Assembly: GCA_934394585.1 (NCBI GenBank)
Contig: CAKRQU010000003.1
Span: 22,836-86,835, forward strand
Reading direction: 5' to 3'
DNA length: 64,000 nt
From: an uncultured Eubacteriales bacterium
GTDB taxonomy: Bacteria; Bacillota; Clostridia; Oscillospirales; CAG-272
The notes under the pieces were generated by a model. It was not told where the DNA came from, ran no database searches, and saw nothing but the letters and a program-made list of their open reading frames with translations. A program made the position numbers and the translations under genes. Position 1 is the first letter of the stretch, and each line of letters begins with the position of its first letter. Below are positions 40,000 through 47,866 of this stretch, piece after piece.

Positions 40000-41357
40000 T
40001 ACGGAGCCTCTCTTTCTTCTATGGAAGTAAATCTCGAATATCTCGCGTCAAATCCGAGCTTTACGTTTTTCGTCGCGCCGTGACGGTTTTTCGCTATCAG
40101 GCATTCCGCCTGCGAAGCGCCCGCCGCGTCTATACCGCCCTCGGCATCCTTGCCGTCGGGCGCATTTGCATAATATTCGTTTCTGTAAAGAAACATTACT
40201 ATATCGGCGTCCTGCTCTATGGCACCCGAATCTCTCAGGTCGGAAAGCATCGGGCGCTTGTCGGGTCTGTTTTCGGGTCCGCGGGAGAGCTGTGCGCAGC
40301 ATACGCACGGCACGCCGAGATCCTTTGCCAGAAGCTTCAGTCCGCGGGAAATATCGCCTACTTCAAGCACGCGGTTGTCGCTGCGCCTGTCGCTCTGCAT
40401 CAGCTGGAGATAGTCCACCACCACCAGTCCGAGGTTTTTCACTCTGCGGAGCTTTGCCTTCATTCCCGTCACCGTAATGGCGCTGGAAGGATCTATTAGT
40501 ATATCGCATTCGTATAATTTCGATGTGGCATACGCTATTTTCTGCCAGTCCTGCTCGGATATTTTGCCCGAACGCAGCGAATAGCTGTCCACGCCCGCTT
40601 CACTGGAAAGCATACGCGCGGCGAGCTGCTCCGCCGACATTTCAAGACTGAAAACGCAGACTGCTTTTTTCTGCTTTGTAGCCACATTTGTCGCTATATT
40701 CATGGCAAACGTCGTTTTACCCATACCGGGGCGCGCACCCACGAGCACGAGATCTCCTTTTCCCATGCCGACTATGACCTCGTCTATGGAGGAAAAGCCA
40801 GTCGGCGTTCCCGCCACGGATTCCGGATCGTTTCTTATGGCTTCGAGCCTGTCGTAGGTCATGCCGAGAGCATCGCGTATGTGGACGAAATTCTGCGTTT
40901 CGTTGCCCTGCGCCACATTGAAAATCTTCTGCTCCGCATCGTCCAGTATATAGCGCACATCGCCGTGCGCGGCATAAGCATTATCCGTTATCGCTTCGGA
41001 AGCCTCTATGAGCTTTCGCAGTATGCTTTTGTCCTTTACTATCTGCGCATAGTCCTTTATATTGGAAGCCGTGGGCACCACCTCGGCTATCACGCGCAGG
41101 TAGCGCTTTATTTCATCCTCGGTATAAACTCCGCGCGAAACGAGCATGTCGATGAGCGTGACGAGATTTATATTTCTGTTTTTCAGAAAAAGCTCCTGCA
41201 TAGCCGCGAAAATTTCGCGGTGCTCGCCTATATAAAAATCGTCGCCCGTCATCAGCGTGCCTATATCGTTGAATTTTTCGGGATCTATGAGTATAGCTCC
41301 GAGAACGGATTGCTCCGCTTCCAGCGCGAAAGGGACTGTTCTTCCTGCTTCTGCCAT
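39999..41357 (-). CDS. dnaB: replicative DNA helicase DnaB (DnaC in Bacillus nomenclature)
   Basis: Hexameric 5'-3' helicase at the replication fork. It has 452 residues. The N-terminal primase-interaction domain begins VPFALEAEQSVLGAIL; the RecA-like domain has Walker A GARPGMGKTTFAMN, Walker B LVVVDYLQLM, the Arg finger region and the LSRGPENRPDKRPMLSDLRDSGAIEQDAD block. Start ATG 41357 is preferred because AAAGGATG lies just upstream; the 14-residue extension seems untranslated. It belongs to the operon rplI-dnaB-tilS-hpt. Confidence 0.97.
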   Translation of the reverse strand: MAEAGRTVPFALEAEQSVLGAILIDPEKFNDIGTLMTGDDFYIGEHREIFAAMQELFLKNRNINLVTLIDMLVSRGVYTEDEIKRYLRVIAEVVPTASNIKDYAQIVKDKSILRKLIEASEAITDNAYAAHGDVRYILDDAEQKIFNVAQGNETQNFVHIRDALGMTYDRLEAIRNDPESVAGTPTGFSSIDEVIVGMGKGDLVLVGARPGMGKTTFAMNIATNVATKQKKAVCVFSLEMSAEQLAARMLSSEAGVDSYSLRSGKISEQDWQKIAYATSKLYECDILIDPSSAITVTGMKAKLRRVKNLGLVVVDYLQLMQSDRRSDNRVLEVGDISRGLKLLAKDLGVPCVCCAQLSRGPENRPDKRPMLSDLRDSGAIEQDADIVMFLYRNEYYANAPDGKDAEGGIDAAGASQAECLIAKNRHGATKNVKLGFDARYSRFTSIEEREAP

Positions 41358-41382
41358 GATTTTCATCCTTTTGTGAAATGAT

Positions 41383-41829
41383 TTATTTTTCCGTAACAAC
41401 CACGTTTATTTTACCGCCGATATCGCCGTAAAGCTTCACATCGAGCCTGTATGTGCCGAAAGTCTTTATCGGCTCGGGAATATCTATTTTTCTCTTGTCC
41501 ACTTCTATTCCCGCCTGCTCGAGCAGTTTCTCGGCGATTTCCTTTGATGTGACGGAACCGTATGTTTTGCCGTCCGTACCCGCCTGCGCCGTTATTTTCA
41601 CCATTATGCCCTCAAGCTTTGCAGCCACGGCGCGTGCGGCTTCCTTTTCCTGCTCTATTTTATGAAGCCTTGCTTCCTCTTTGCCCTTTATTTCGTTCAT
41701 CAGCTTTGCATCTGCTTGTGCCGCGAGCTTTTTCGGGAAAAGAAAATTTTTGGCATAGCCGTCCGATACATTTATCACGGCTCCTTTTTTTCCCTGTCCT
41801 TTTACATCCGTAAGAAGTACTACTTTCAT
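41383..41829 (-). CDS. rplI: 50S ribosomal protein L9
   Basis: A 148-residue ribosomal protein with the L9 signature: [31 protein letters not shown] at the start, a long central helix and the C-terminal domain containing [17 protein letters not shown]. Start ATG 41829 has GAGGTG six bases ahead. It is the first gene of its operon, with a promoter at 41874; the common upstream partner rpsR and a DHH phosphodiesterase gene are not here. Confidence 0.97.
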   Translation of the reverse strand: MKVVLLTDVKGQGKKGAVINVSDGYAKNFLFPKKLAAQADAKLMNEIKGKEEARLHKIEQEKEAARAVAAKLEGIMVKITAQAGTDGKTYGSVTSKEIAEKLLEQAGIEVDKRKIDIPEPIKTFGTYRLDVKLYGDIGGKINVVVTEK

Positions 41830-41873
41830 TTTACGCACCTCGCATTTTTCAATATTTCTACAGAATTATATAT

Positions 41874-41902
41874 ATAATACCACATCACGCTTTTCAAGTC
41901 AA
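41874..41902 (-). promoter_or_regulatory. promoter of rplI-dnaB-tilS-hpt
   Basis: TTGACT (41897-41902), 17-base spacer, TATTAT (41874-41879) on the minus strand, 45 bases before the rplI start. Confidence 0.65.
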
Positions 41903-41978
41903 CAGAAAAGCAGAAAAATGCTTTTCAAAATAGTTATATTAAACAAAAGCGCACATATAAAATCTGCCAATAATCACA

Positions 41979-42007
41979 TTGACAAAAACGATGCGATAGG
42001 GTAAAAT
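41979..42007 (+). promoter_or_regulatory. promoter of the O-acylation cassette
   Basis: TTGACA (41979-41984), 17-base spacer, TAAAAT (42002-42007); the leader to the first ATG is about 45 bases. Confidence 0.75.
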
Positions 42008-42058
42008 ATATAAAGATAATTATGCTTTGAAAAAGCATAAATTTCACGGAGGAACACA

Positions 42059-44014
42059 ATGAAAAAAATCATCAGAATATTCGCTCTCGCGCTGGCACTG
42101 GCAATGCTCGCGGGCATGGTTGCGTGCGGCAATACTCCCGCCGAAACCACACCTTCGCAGGGCACATCCGCGACCACCGGCGGCACTGCGGGAACCACAG
42201 CCACCACCGGCGGACAGAGCACATCGGGCACGGCAGGTACTTCCGGTACGACAGGTACAACCGAAACGACGAAAACGGAAGAACCGCCATCACCGCCCGA
42301 GCAGGTATACAACAAGCTCCTTGCCGAGAAATTCGGCAATTATCTCACGCTGAGATACAATCCCGCCTACTGCGACGTGAAAGTGGAAACAAAGGCGGGC
42401 GTGGGCTCGTCCGAGAGCTACACGATAAAAGTAACGATGAAAGACGGCTACAAATTCAAAGGTTTTTCGCGTGGCAACGGCATAGCAAACGGATACAAAG
42501 CCATATCGACTTCCGAGGAATATTCCGTTCGCCTGAGTCAGGCAACCGCTCTGTGGCTCAACTGCGCCATGACATACGTTTATCACGCAAACGGCGGCAC
42601 ATACAAAACAGGCGGCGAAATATACGAATGCGACGCCGATATCACATATTACAAAAATCCCAATTCGCTTCCCGAGCGCGGATATTTCAAGCGCGACGGA
42701 TATATCCTCGTCGAATACAATACAAAGGCGGACGGCACGGGCGAAGGCACGAGCCTCGGTTCCAGACCTTATGTCGGCGACAGAGCGCAAATAGATCTTT
42801 ACTGCATATGGGCAAAGGAAGCTCCCGCTTCCGATTTCAAATATGAGAGAACGGCAGACGGCATGAGAATAACGGGCTATACCGGAAACGAAACGGAAAT
42901 TCTCGCCGTTCCCGCGAAAATAGACGGCGTAAAGGTATATTCCGTCGGCGACAAAGCGCTGGCAAATACAAAGGCGAAAACCGTAGTTATTCCCTCGGGC
43001 GTAACCGAGCTTTACAACGAAGCCTTTGCCGGCTCCGCAGCCGAAACTCTCGTAATAACGGACGCGATAAGCAAATTCACAAATAAAATGGGAGGCAGCC
43101 CCGACCCCGACAGCGTGATAAAAGACTGCAAAAATCTCGCGAATATCCGCATGAATGCCGTCCGCGAGCCGCTTTATCCCTCATATATCGAGTCGAATAT
43201 GAAATACGACTATCTGCTCTGGGCAAAGAACAGAAAGAAAATAGTTTATGTGGCAGGCTCCAGCGGTCAGTTCGGTTTTGTAGCCGAAGATATGGAAAAA
43301 GCGCTCGACGACGAGTATGTGGTGGTAAACTACGGCTCGAATGCCAATATCAGCGGTTCTTTCTGGATGGAATATATCGAAAAATTCATGGGCAAAGACG
43401 ATATCCTGCTCTGGGCGCCCGAAGACGGTCCTTATCTTTTCGGCGATACAAGACTCAGCAGGAGAGTATGGCGCTCGCTGGAATGCAACTATGATGTTTT
43501 CAGATATGTGGATATGAGAAACTATACCGGCTTCTTCTCTTCCCTGAAAGCATTCCGCGAGGAAAATCCCTCCACTACAAGCAGATACACTTATGACAGC
43601 TTCAATACCGCAGTAAACAACAACGGTGACCTTTTCAATGACCGCAGCACGGGACCCGTAGCGGGCAGCTTTACGCTCAATCAGTTCCCGCGCGATGTAA
43701 AATGCATAGATTTGATGAACGAGCAGTTTGACAAAATGCGCGACAAAGGCGCGAAGGTTTATATCTCCTTTGCTCCCATGTCGGCTACGGTGCTCTACGA
43801 TATATCAAAGAAAACCGATGAAGATATCGAGAAATATGCCGCAAATGTGGCAGAGCGCTATCACGGCACGGTTATTTCCGATATTAAAGACCATGCCATA
43901 GAAAGCAGATATTTTGCCGATTCCGTATGGCACATGACAGAGGCGGGCGCTCATCTCAGAACGGAAATCCTCATCAGAGATGTAAAAGCTCAGCTCGCAA
44001 AAGAGGGCAAATAA
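42059..44014 (+). CDS. lipoprotein with InlB-type and LRR_5 modules and SGNH-like domain
   Basis: A 651-residue surface lipoprotein. The signal peptide ends in a lipobox with Cys22 (GMVAC). A Thr/Gly-rich linker (about 25-80) leads to InlB B-repeat/Listeria-Bacteroides-like stretches (VYHANGGTYKTGG), then a BspA-type leucine-rich unit (KTVVIPSGVTELYNEAF), and from about 390 a domain whose blocks match the last gene of the cassette: VAGSSGQFGF (nucleophile-type GSS), DDILLWAPED, and a late DSVWHMTEAGAH. These fit an SGNH/GDSL-type fold as in AlgX/DltD partners of MBOAT acyltransferases. It is the first gene of four, with a good promoter and RBS GGAGG; its stop directly abuts the next ATG. Function in O-acylation of a surface polymer is inferred. 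Confidence 0.75.
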   Translation: MKKIIRIFALALALAMLAGMVACGNTPAETTPSQGTSATTGGTAGTTATTGGQSTSGTAGTSGTTGTTETTKTEEPPSPPEQVYNKLLAEKFGNYLTLRYNPAYCDVKVETKAGVGSSESYTIKVTMKDGYKFKGFSRGNGIANGYKAISTSEEYSVRLSQATALWLNCAMTYVYHANGGTYKTGGEIYECDADITYYKNPNSLPERGYFKRDGYILVEYNTKADGTGEGTSLGSRPYVGDRAQIDLYCIWAKEAPASDFKYERTADGMRITGYTGNETEILAVPAKIDGVKVYSVGDKALANTKAKTVVIPSGVTELYNEAFAGSAAETLVITDAISKFTNKMGGSPDPDSVIKDCKNLANIRMNAVREPLYPSYIESNMKYDYLLWAKNRKKIVYVAGSSGQFGFVAEDMEKALDDEYVVVNYGSNANISGSFWMEYIEKFMGKDDILLWAPEDGPYLFGDTRLSRRVWRSLECNYDVFRYVDMRNYTGFFSSLKAFREENPSTTSRYTYDSFNTAVNNNGDLFNDRSTGPVAGSFTLNQFPRDVKCIDLMNEQFDKMRDKGAKVYISFAPMSATVLYDISKKTDEDIEKYAANVAERYHGTVISDIKDHAIESRYFADSVWHMTEAGAHLRTEILIRDVKAQLAKEGK

Positions 44015-44269
44015 ATGTTTCCCGAAAAAATAACTCTTTTTTCACATCCCGCGCTGATAATACTTCTCGCGGCAATGGTGATAATGTTTGTGCTTGAGTT
44101 TATTTTCAGAAAAAACATCTTTATTATAGTAAACGCCGCTATAGCGGCGTTTACGGTAATACTGGGACTTTATTTTGAAATTTCGCTCGCCGAGGTGCTG
44201 ATGATCGCGCTTTTCGCGCTCACTCTGCGTCTGGCGCTGACATTGCGGAGGGCAAAGCATGACATTTAA
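44015..44269 (+). CDS. small membrane protein of the O-acylation cassette
   Basis: An 84-residue protein with three hydrophobic stretches (PALIILLAAMVIMFVLEFIF, IFIIVNAAIAAFTVILGLYF, LAEVLMIALFALTL) and a basic C-terminus RRAKHD. It begins right at the preceding stop and overlaps the MBOAT gene by 11 bases, so it is translationally locked into the cassette. By position and size it recalls the small DltX proteins that accompany DltB, but no sequence signature supports homology. A 26-bp perfect palindrome lies in its coding sequence (44129-44154). Confidence 0.7.
   Translation: MFPEKITLFSHPALIILLAAMVIMFVLEFIFRKNIFIIVNAAIAAFTVILGLYFEISLAEVLMIALFALTLRLALTLRRAKHDI
44129..44154. other. 26-bp perfect palindrome inside the small membrane protein gene
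   Basis: Half-site GTAAACGCCGCTA followed immediately by its exact reverse complement. It encodes VNAAIAAF. Such a site can be bound by a symmetric protein or form an RNA hairpin in the middle of the four-gene transcript. Confidence 0.9.
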
Positions 44270-45713
44270 TTCATTTGAATTTCTCATATTTTATCCGGTA
44301 TTCCTGCTGCTTTATTTTCTGCTGCCGAAAAAGCTGAAAATGCCCGCCATGCTCATCATGAGCTACTGGTTTTATGCGGCATGGAATTTCCGCCTGCTCG
44401 CGCTGATACTTTTCACCACGGCTGTTTCGTATTTCTGCGCGATAATAATAGAAAAAACAGAGAAAAAATCTCTGAAAAAGCTATGTATCACGGCTACTCT
44501 CATCGTATGTCTGGGCACGCTTTTCTTTTTCAAATATTATAATTTCCTTGCGGATTCCGTAGCGGGCATAGCAGGCGCCGTCAGCGGAAAAACCTACGAT
44601 TTCTCGCTCAATCTCATCCTCCCCGTGGGAATATCGTTTTATACTTTCCAGACGCTTTCATATGCCATAGACGTTTACCGCGGCGATATAAAAGCGGAGC
44701 GAAATTTCTTCTGGTATGCGCTTTTCGTCAGCTTTTTCCCTCAACTCGTGGCGGGTCCTATCGAACGCCCCGACAATCTCATGCCTCAGCTGAAGGAATT
44801 TCATAAACTCAATGCCGAAAATGCCTTTCTCGGCATGCAGAAAATGGCTGTCGGCTTTTTTAAAAAAATCGTGGTCGCCGATATCATCGCTACTTATGTA
44901 AATACCGTTTACAACGATGTTTCTGCCGCCACAGCCCCCGGAATAATAATTGCCACGGTGCTTTTTGCCGTGCAGATATACTGCGATTTCTCCGGATATA
45001 CCGATATAGCCATAGGCTGCTCGCGCGTAATGGGCATTAAGCTGATGCAGAATTTCGACCGCCCGTATTCGGCGCGCTCGATAAAAGAATTCTGGGACAG
45101 ATGGCATATCAGCCTTTCCACGTGGTTCCGCGATTATCTTTACATACCGCTCGGCGGAAACCGTTGCTCCAGACCGCGCTACTATATGAATCTTTTCATA
45201 GTTTTTCTCGTGAGCGGACTCTGGCACGGTGCAAACTGGACATTTGTGCTGTGGGGCGCGCTTCACGGTTTTTTCCGTGTTTTCGGCACGGCCACAAAAA
45301 AATCGCGCATGGCGCTCTATGGTAAAATGGGCATAAACCGCGATTCGAAAATATTCGCCGCGGCGCAGAGATGCTGTACGTTTTTCCTCGTTTGCTTTTC
45401 ATGGATATTCTTCCGCGCAAACAGTATCGGCGATATAGGCACCATATTCGGGAAGCTCTTTTCTTCATCGGCGTGGTCTTTTGCGGATACCGTTTCGGGA
45501 ATGGGGCTCACGGCGGCAGGCGCAGTATGCGTTGTCCTCGCCATAGCTTCGCTCATCATGCTGGACAGGCTGATGAGCATCCCTCAGGCGGAATGCGACA
45601 GCAGCGCCATGAAAAAATCGACCGTGATGTGCATGACATGGGTAGTGATCGCCGCATGGGTGCTGATACTTTCGGCAGGCGGCGCGAGCACATTCATATA
45701 TTTCCAGTTCTGA
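44259..45713 (+). CDS. MBOAT-family membrane O-acyltransferase (AlgI/DltB-like)
   Basis: A 484-residue polytopic membrane enzyme that moves an acyl group across the membrane onto an extracytoplasmic acceptor. Characteristic segments: LILPVGISFYTFQTLSYAID, FFPQLVAGPIERPDNLMPQL, the cytoplasmic FDRPYSARSIKEFWDRWHISLSTWFRDY, and the catalytic histidine in SGLWHGANWTF. It has about ten to twelve TM helices. It overlaps the small membrane protein gene upstream and is followed 13 bases later by an SGNH-type protein, its likely transferase partner as in AlgI-AlgJ/X or DltB-DltD. The acceptor is not known; no polymer synthesis genes are in the cassette. Confidence 0.93.
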   Translation: MTFNSFEFLIFYPVFLLLYFLLPKKLKMPAMLIMSYWFYAAWNFRLLALILFTTAVSYFCAIIIEKTEKKSLKKLCITATLIVCLGTLFFFKYYNFLADSVAGIAGAVSGKTYDFSLNLILPVGISFYTFQTLSYAIDVYRGDIKAERNFFWYALFVSFFPQLVAGPIERPDNLMPQLKEFHKLNAENAFLGMQKMAVGFFKKIVVADIIATYVNTVYNDVSAATAPGIIIATVLFAVQIYCDFSGYTDIAIGCSRVMGIKLMQNFDRPYSARSIKEFWDRWHISLSTWFRDYLYIPLGGNRCSRPRYYMNLFIVFLVSGLWHGANWTFVLWGALHGFFRVFGTATKKSRMALYGKMGINRDSKIFAAAQRCCTFFLVCFSWIFFRANSIGDIGTIFGKLFSSSAWSFADTVSGMGLTAAGAVCVVLAIASLIMLDRLMSIPQAECDSSAMKKSTVMCMTWVVIAAWVLILSAGGASTFIYFQF

Positions 45714-45726
45714 GGGGGTGTAATGT

Positions 45727-47166
45727 ATGAAAAAATCATTTCTCAGATTTGTATGTATATTGCTGCTCCTGCTGATACCGCTTTCCGTGGCGGCAGGCGC
45801 GGGATTTCTGATAAAACCGCAGTTTTCGGAGCTTTTCACGGCGGAGCTTTATGACAAAACGGCGCGGCTCGACAGCATCGACGAGCCGAAAATCGTCGTG
45901 ATAAGCGGAAGCAGCGCCGCTTTCGGACTGGACAGCAAGCTGCTCGGAGATACGCTGGGCATGCCCGTGGTAAATTTCGGACTTTATGCCTCCATCGGCA
46001 CAAAAGCCATGATGGATATATCGCGCAAAGCGATAAAAGAGGGCGATATCATAGTAATCGCGCCCGAAATGGATAAGCAGCTCTTTTCCCTTTATTTCGG
46101 TGCGGATTCGCTCTGGCAGGCATGCGACGGGCATTTTTCGCTTTTGTCGCGCCTCTCGCGCGATGATCTGCCCTCCATGCTCGGCGCATACTGGAAATTT
46201 GCCGCGTCCAAATTCCGCTACAGCAGAGGCGAGCCGCTTTCGCCCACGGGGATTTATGCAAAAAGTTCCTTTAACGAATACGGCGACATATCATATCCCG
46301 ACAGAAAATATAATATCATGGCAGGCGGATATGATCCCACTCATATAATAGATTTTTCTCCCGATATAGTATCGGATGATTTCATCGATTATGTAAACGA
46401 ATACGTCGATTTTGCAAATAAGCGCGGCGCCACGGTATATTTCGGATTTTCCCCGATGAATTACAGCGCGCTGAGGGCGGATACAGAGCTGGAAGATGTG
46501 GAAGCATTTACTTCCTGTCTTGCGGAAAAACTGAAATGCCCGCTGCTCGGAGATCCGAATAATTATATCTATACGGAAGAATATTTCTACGACAGCAATT
46601 TCCATACAAACGAAACGGGTACTATTCTCCATACGCGAAGGCTCGCGCTCGATCTCGCCGAAAAACTGGGCGGCACAGAAGTAAATATCGACGTGCCGGA
46701 AGTACCGGAAAAGCCCGATACGCCCGACGTACCGGCAGAATACGATGAAAACGAAAAATATTTTGTCTTTAATGAGCAAAACGGCGCGTTTTATATCACG
46801 GGCGTGACGGAAGAAGGCAGAAAGCTTTCCGTATTGCACACGCCGACAGCGATACAGGGCAACCGCACGGTGATAATATCCTCATATGCTTTTACAGACT
46901 GCACAAATCTCACGGAGCTTTATGTGACGGAAAATGTTTCGTATATTTCCGACTATGCGTTTGACGGCACGCCGAAACTGATGAAAATCCACATTCTGGC
47001 AAAGGACCCCGAAGACCCCCATTCCACAAAGGTAAACAGCATGGGCACGGGACTTGTGTCGGGGCTTCCTGCCGGCGCGAAATTTTATGTTCCGAAGGAA
47101 TCGCTGGCAAGCTACATCGGAAATTATTTCTGGAGCACTTATGCCGGCTATCTCGTGGGAGAATAA
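45727..47166 (+). CDS. SGNH/DltD-like membrane-anchored protein with C-terminal LRR_5 module
   Basis: A 479-residue protein with an N-terminal membrane anchor (ICILLLLLIPLSVAAGAGFLI-like). Residues 50-320 form an SGNH-type domain: VVISGSSAAFGL holds the presumed nucleophilic Ser, NFGLYASIGT the Gly/Asn block, IVIAPEMDKQ and near 295 the late motif DSNFHTNETG giving Asp/His. After a proline-rich linker (PEVPEKPDTPDVP) comes a BspA-like leucine-rich unit (TNLTELYVTENVSYISDYAF). The same SGNH blocks recur in the first gene of the cassette. The likely role is completing acyl transfer from the MBOAT protein to a surface glycan. GGGGGTG is the RBS. A strong terminator follows. Confidence 0.8.
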   Translation: MKKSFLRFVCILLLLLIPLSVAAGAGFLIKPQFSELFTAELYDKTARLDSIDEPKIVVISGSSAAFGLDSKLLGDTLGMPVVNFGLYASIGTKAMMDISRKAIKEGDIIVIAPEMDKQLFSLYFGADSLWQACDGHFSLLSRLSRDDLPSMLGAYWKFAASKFRYSRGEPLSPTGIYAKSSFNEYGDISYPDRKYNIMAGGYDPTHIIDFSPDIVSDDFIDYVNEYVDFANKRGATVYFGFSPMNYSALRADTELEDVEAFTSCLAEKLKCPLLGDPNNYIYTEEYFYDSNFHTNETGTILHTRRLALDLAEKLGGTEVNIDVPEVPEKPDTPDVPAEYDENEKYFVFNEQNGAFYITGVTEEGRKLSVLHTPTAIQGNRTVIISSYAFTDCTNLTELYVTENVSYISDYAFDGTPKLMKIHILAKDPEDPHSTKVNSMGTGLVSGLPAGAKFYVPKESLASYIGNYFWSTYAGYLVGE

Positions 47167-47176
47167 AAGAATTGAA

Positions 47177-47217
47177 AAGGAGCATGAAATCCGATGGGTT
47201 TCATGCTCCTTTTTTTG
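47177..47217 (+). terminator. terminator of the O-acylation cassette
   Basis: AAGGAGCATGAAA/TTTCATGCTCCTT stem with a 9-base loop and a T7 tail, 10 bases after the stop codon. Confidence 0.9.
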
Positions 47218-47279
47218 TGATAAGTGCTTTTTGCAAAAGTACGGGAAAAGTTGCTTTTTTCGCAAAAAGCAGAAAAAGC

Positions 47280-47297
47280 GGGCGACTGCGGTCGCCC
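47280..47297. repeat. short GC-rich hairpin module (copy next to element C)
   Basis: GGGCGAC-tgcg-GTCGCCC, identical to the copy at 63427-63444 and a paired variant of the copy at 36064-36081. It stands about 12 bases outside the left end of element C, among further small AT-rich palindromes (47228-47270). Confidence 0.75.
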
Positions 47298-47308
47298 GTG
47301 ACGGTGGT

Positions 47309-47821
47309 CGCGCTTTTGAGTGACCAAAAGCGCGGCAAAAGTCATCAAAGGAAGGCTCCTCGCCCTCCTTTGCAAACTACCTCGCACCCCGTCGAGTCAG
47401 CCGCGGGAAGTAATGCGCGGCAAGTATATGATGTAGGTGGCAAATCAAAAAAGCTTTTGTCTATCTCTCAGCATATCATCAGCCATACCGCGCGTGCGAA
47501 CATATATCCCGCAAAAAGCGAGCAGATTCGACGGGGTGGATAGCTCACGCCGAAAGTTTAGCTATACTTCCCACTATAGGCTAAACTCCGACTACGCGAG
47601 CATGGCTTGATGGACATCGAGTTGGGGCGACTAAGGCTTAAATCTGTACAAACTAAATCCCGTGTTAAGCGTGGATTTGAACCGCGCTTCCGGTTTCGTC
47701 TATGGTCGGACTGACGGGTCGATGTGTTCGCACTGGTCGCCGCGAGGCGACAAAGAAAGAGTTCAAAAGAGGAATACTTTCCTCTTTTTGACTTTTGGTA
47801 CTTTTGGTCACGCAAAAGTAC
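47309..47821 (+). repeat. dispersed ~510-nt element, copy C
   Basis: Left end hairpin GCGCTTTT-gagtgacc-AAAAGCGC (47311-47334); right end hairpin GTACTTTT-ggtcacgc-AAAAGTAC (47798-47821). CACCCCGTCGA (47385-47395) and TCGACGGGGTG (47528-47538) are intact. The inner stem has GTTTAGCTATA (47556-47566) with TATAGGCTAAAC (47575-47586): relative to copy B a C-G pair has become T-A. It lies between the converging O-acylation cassette and clpC. No conserved ORF. Confidence 0.9.
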
Positions 47822-47866
47822 ACCCCGTTCTCCTGCGAGGAGAAAAGTAACTTTTTTCCCGCGCTT

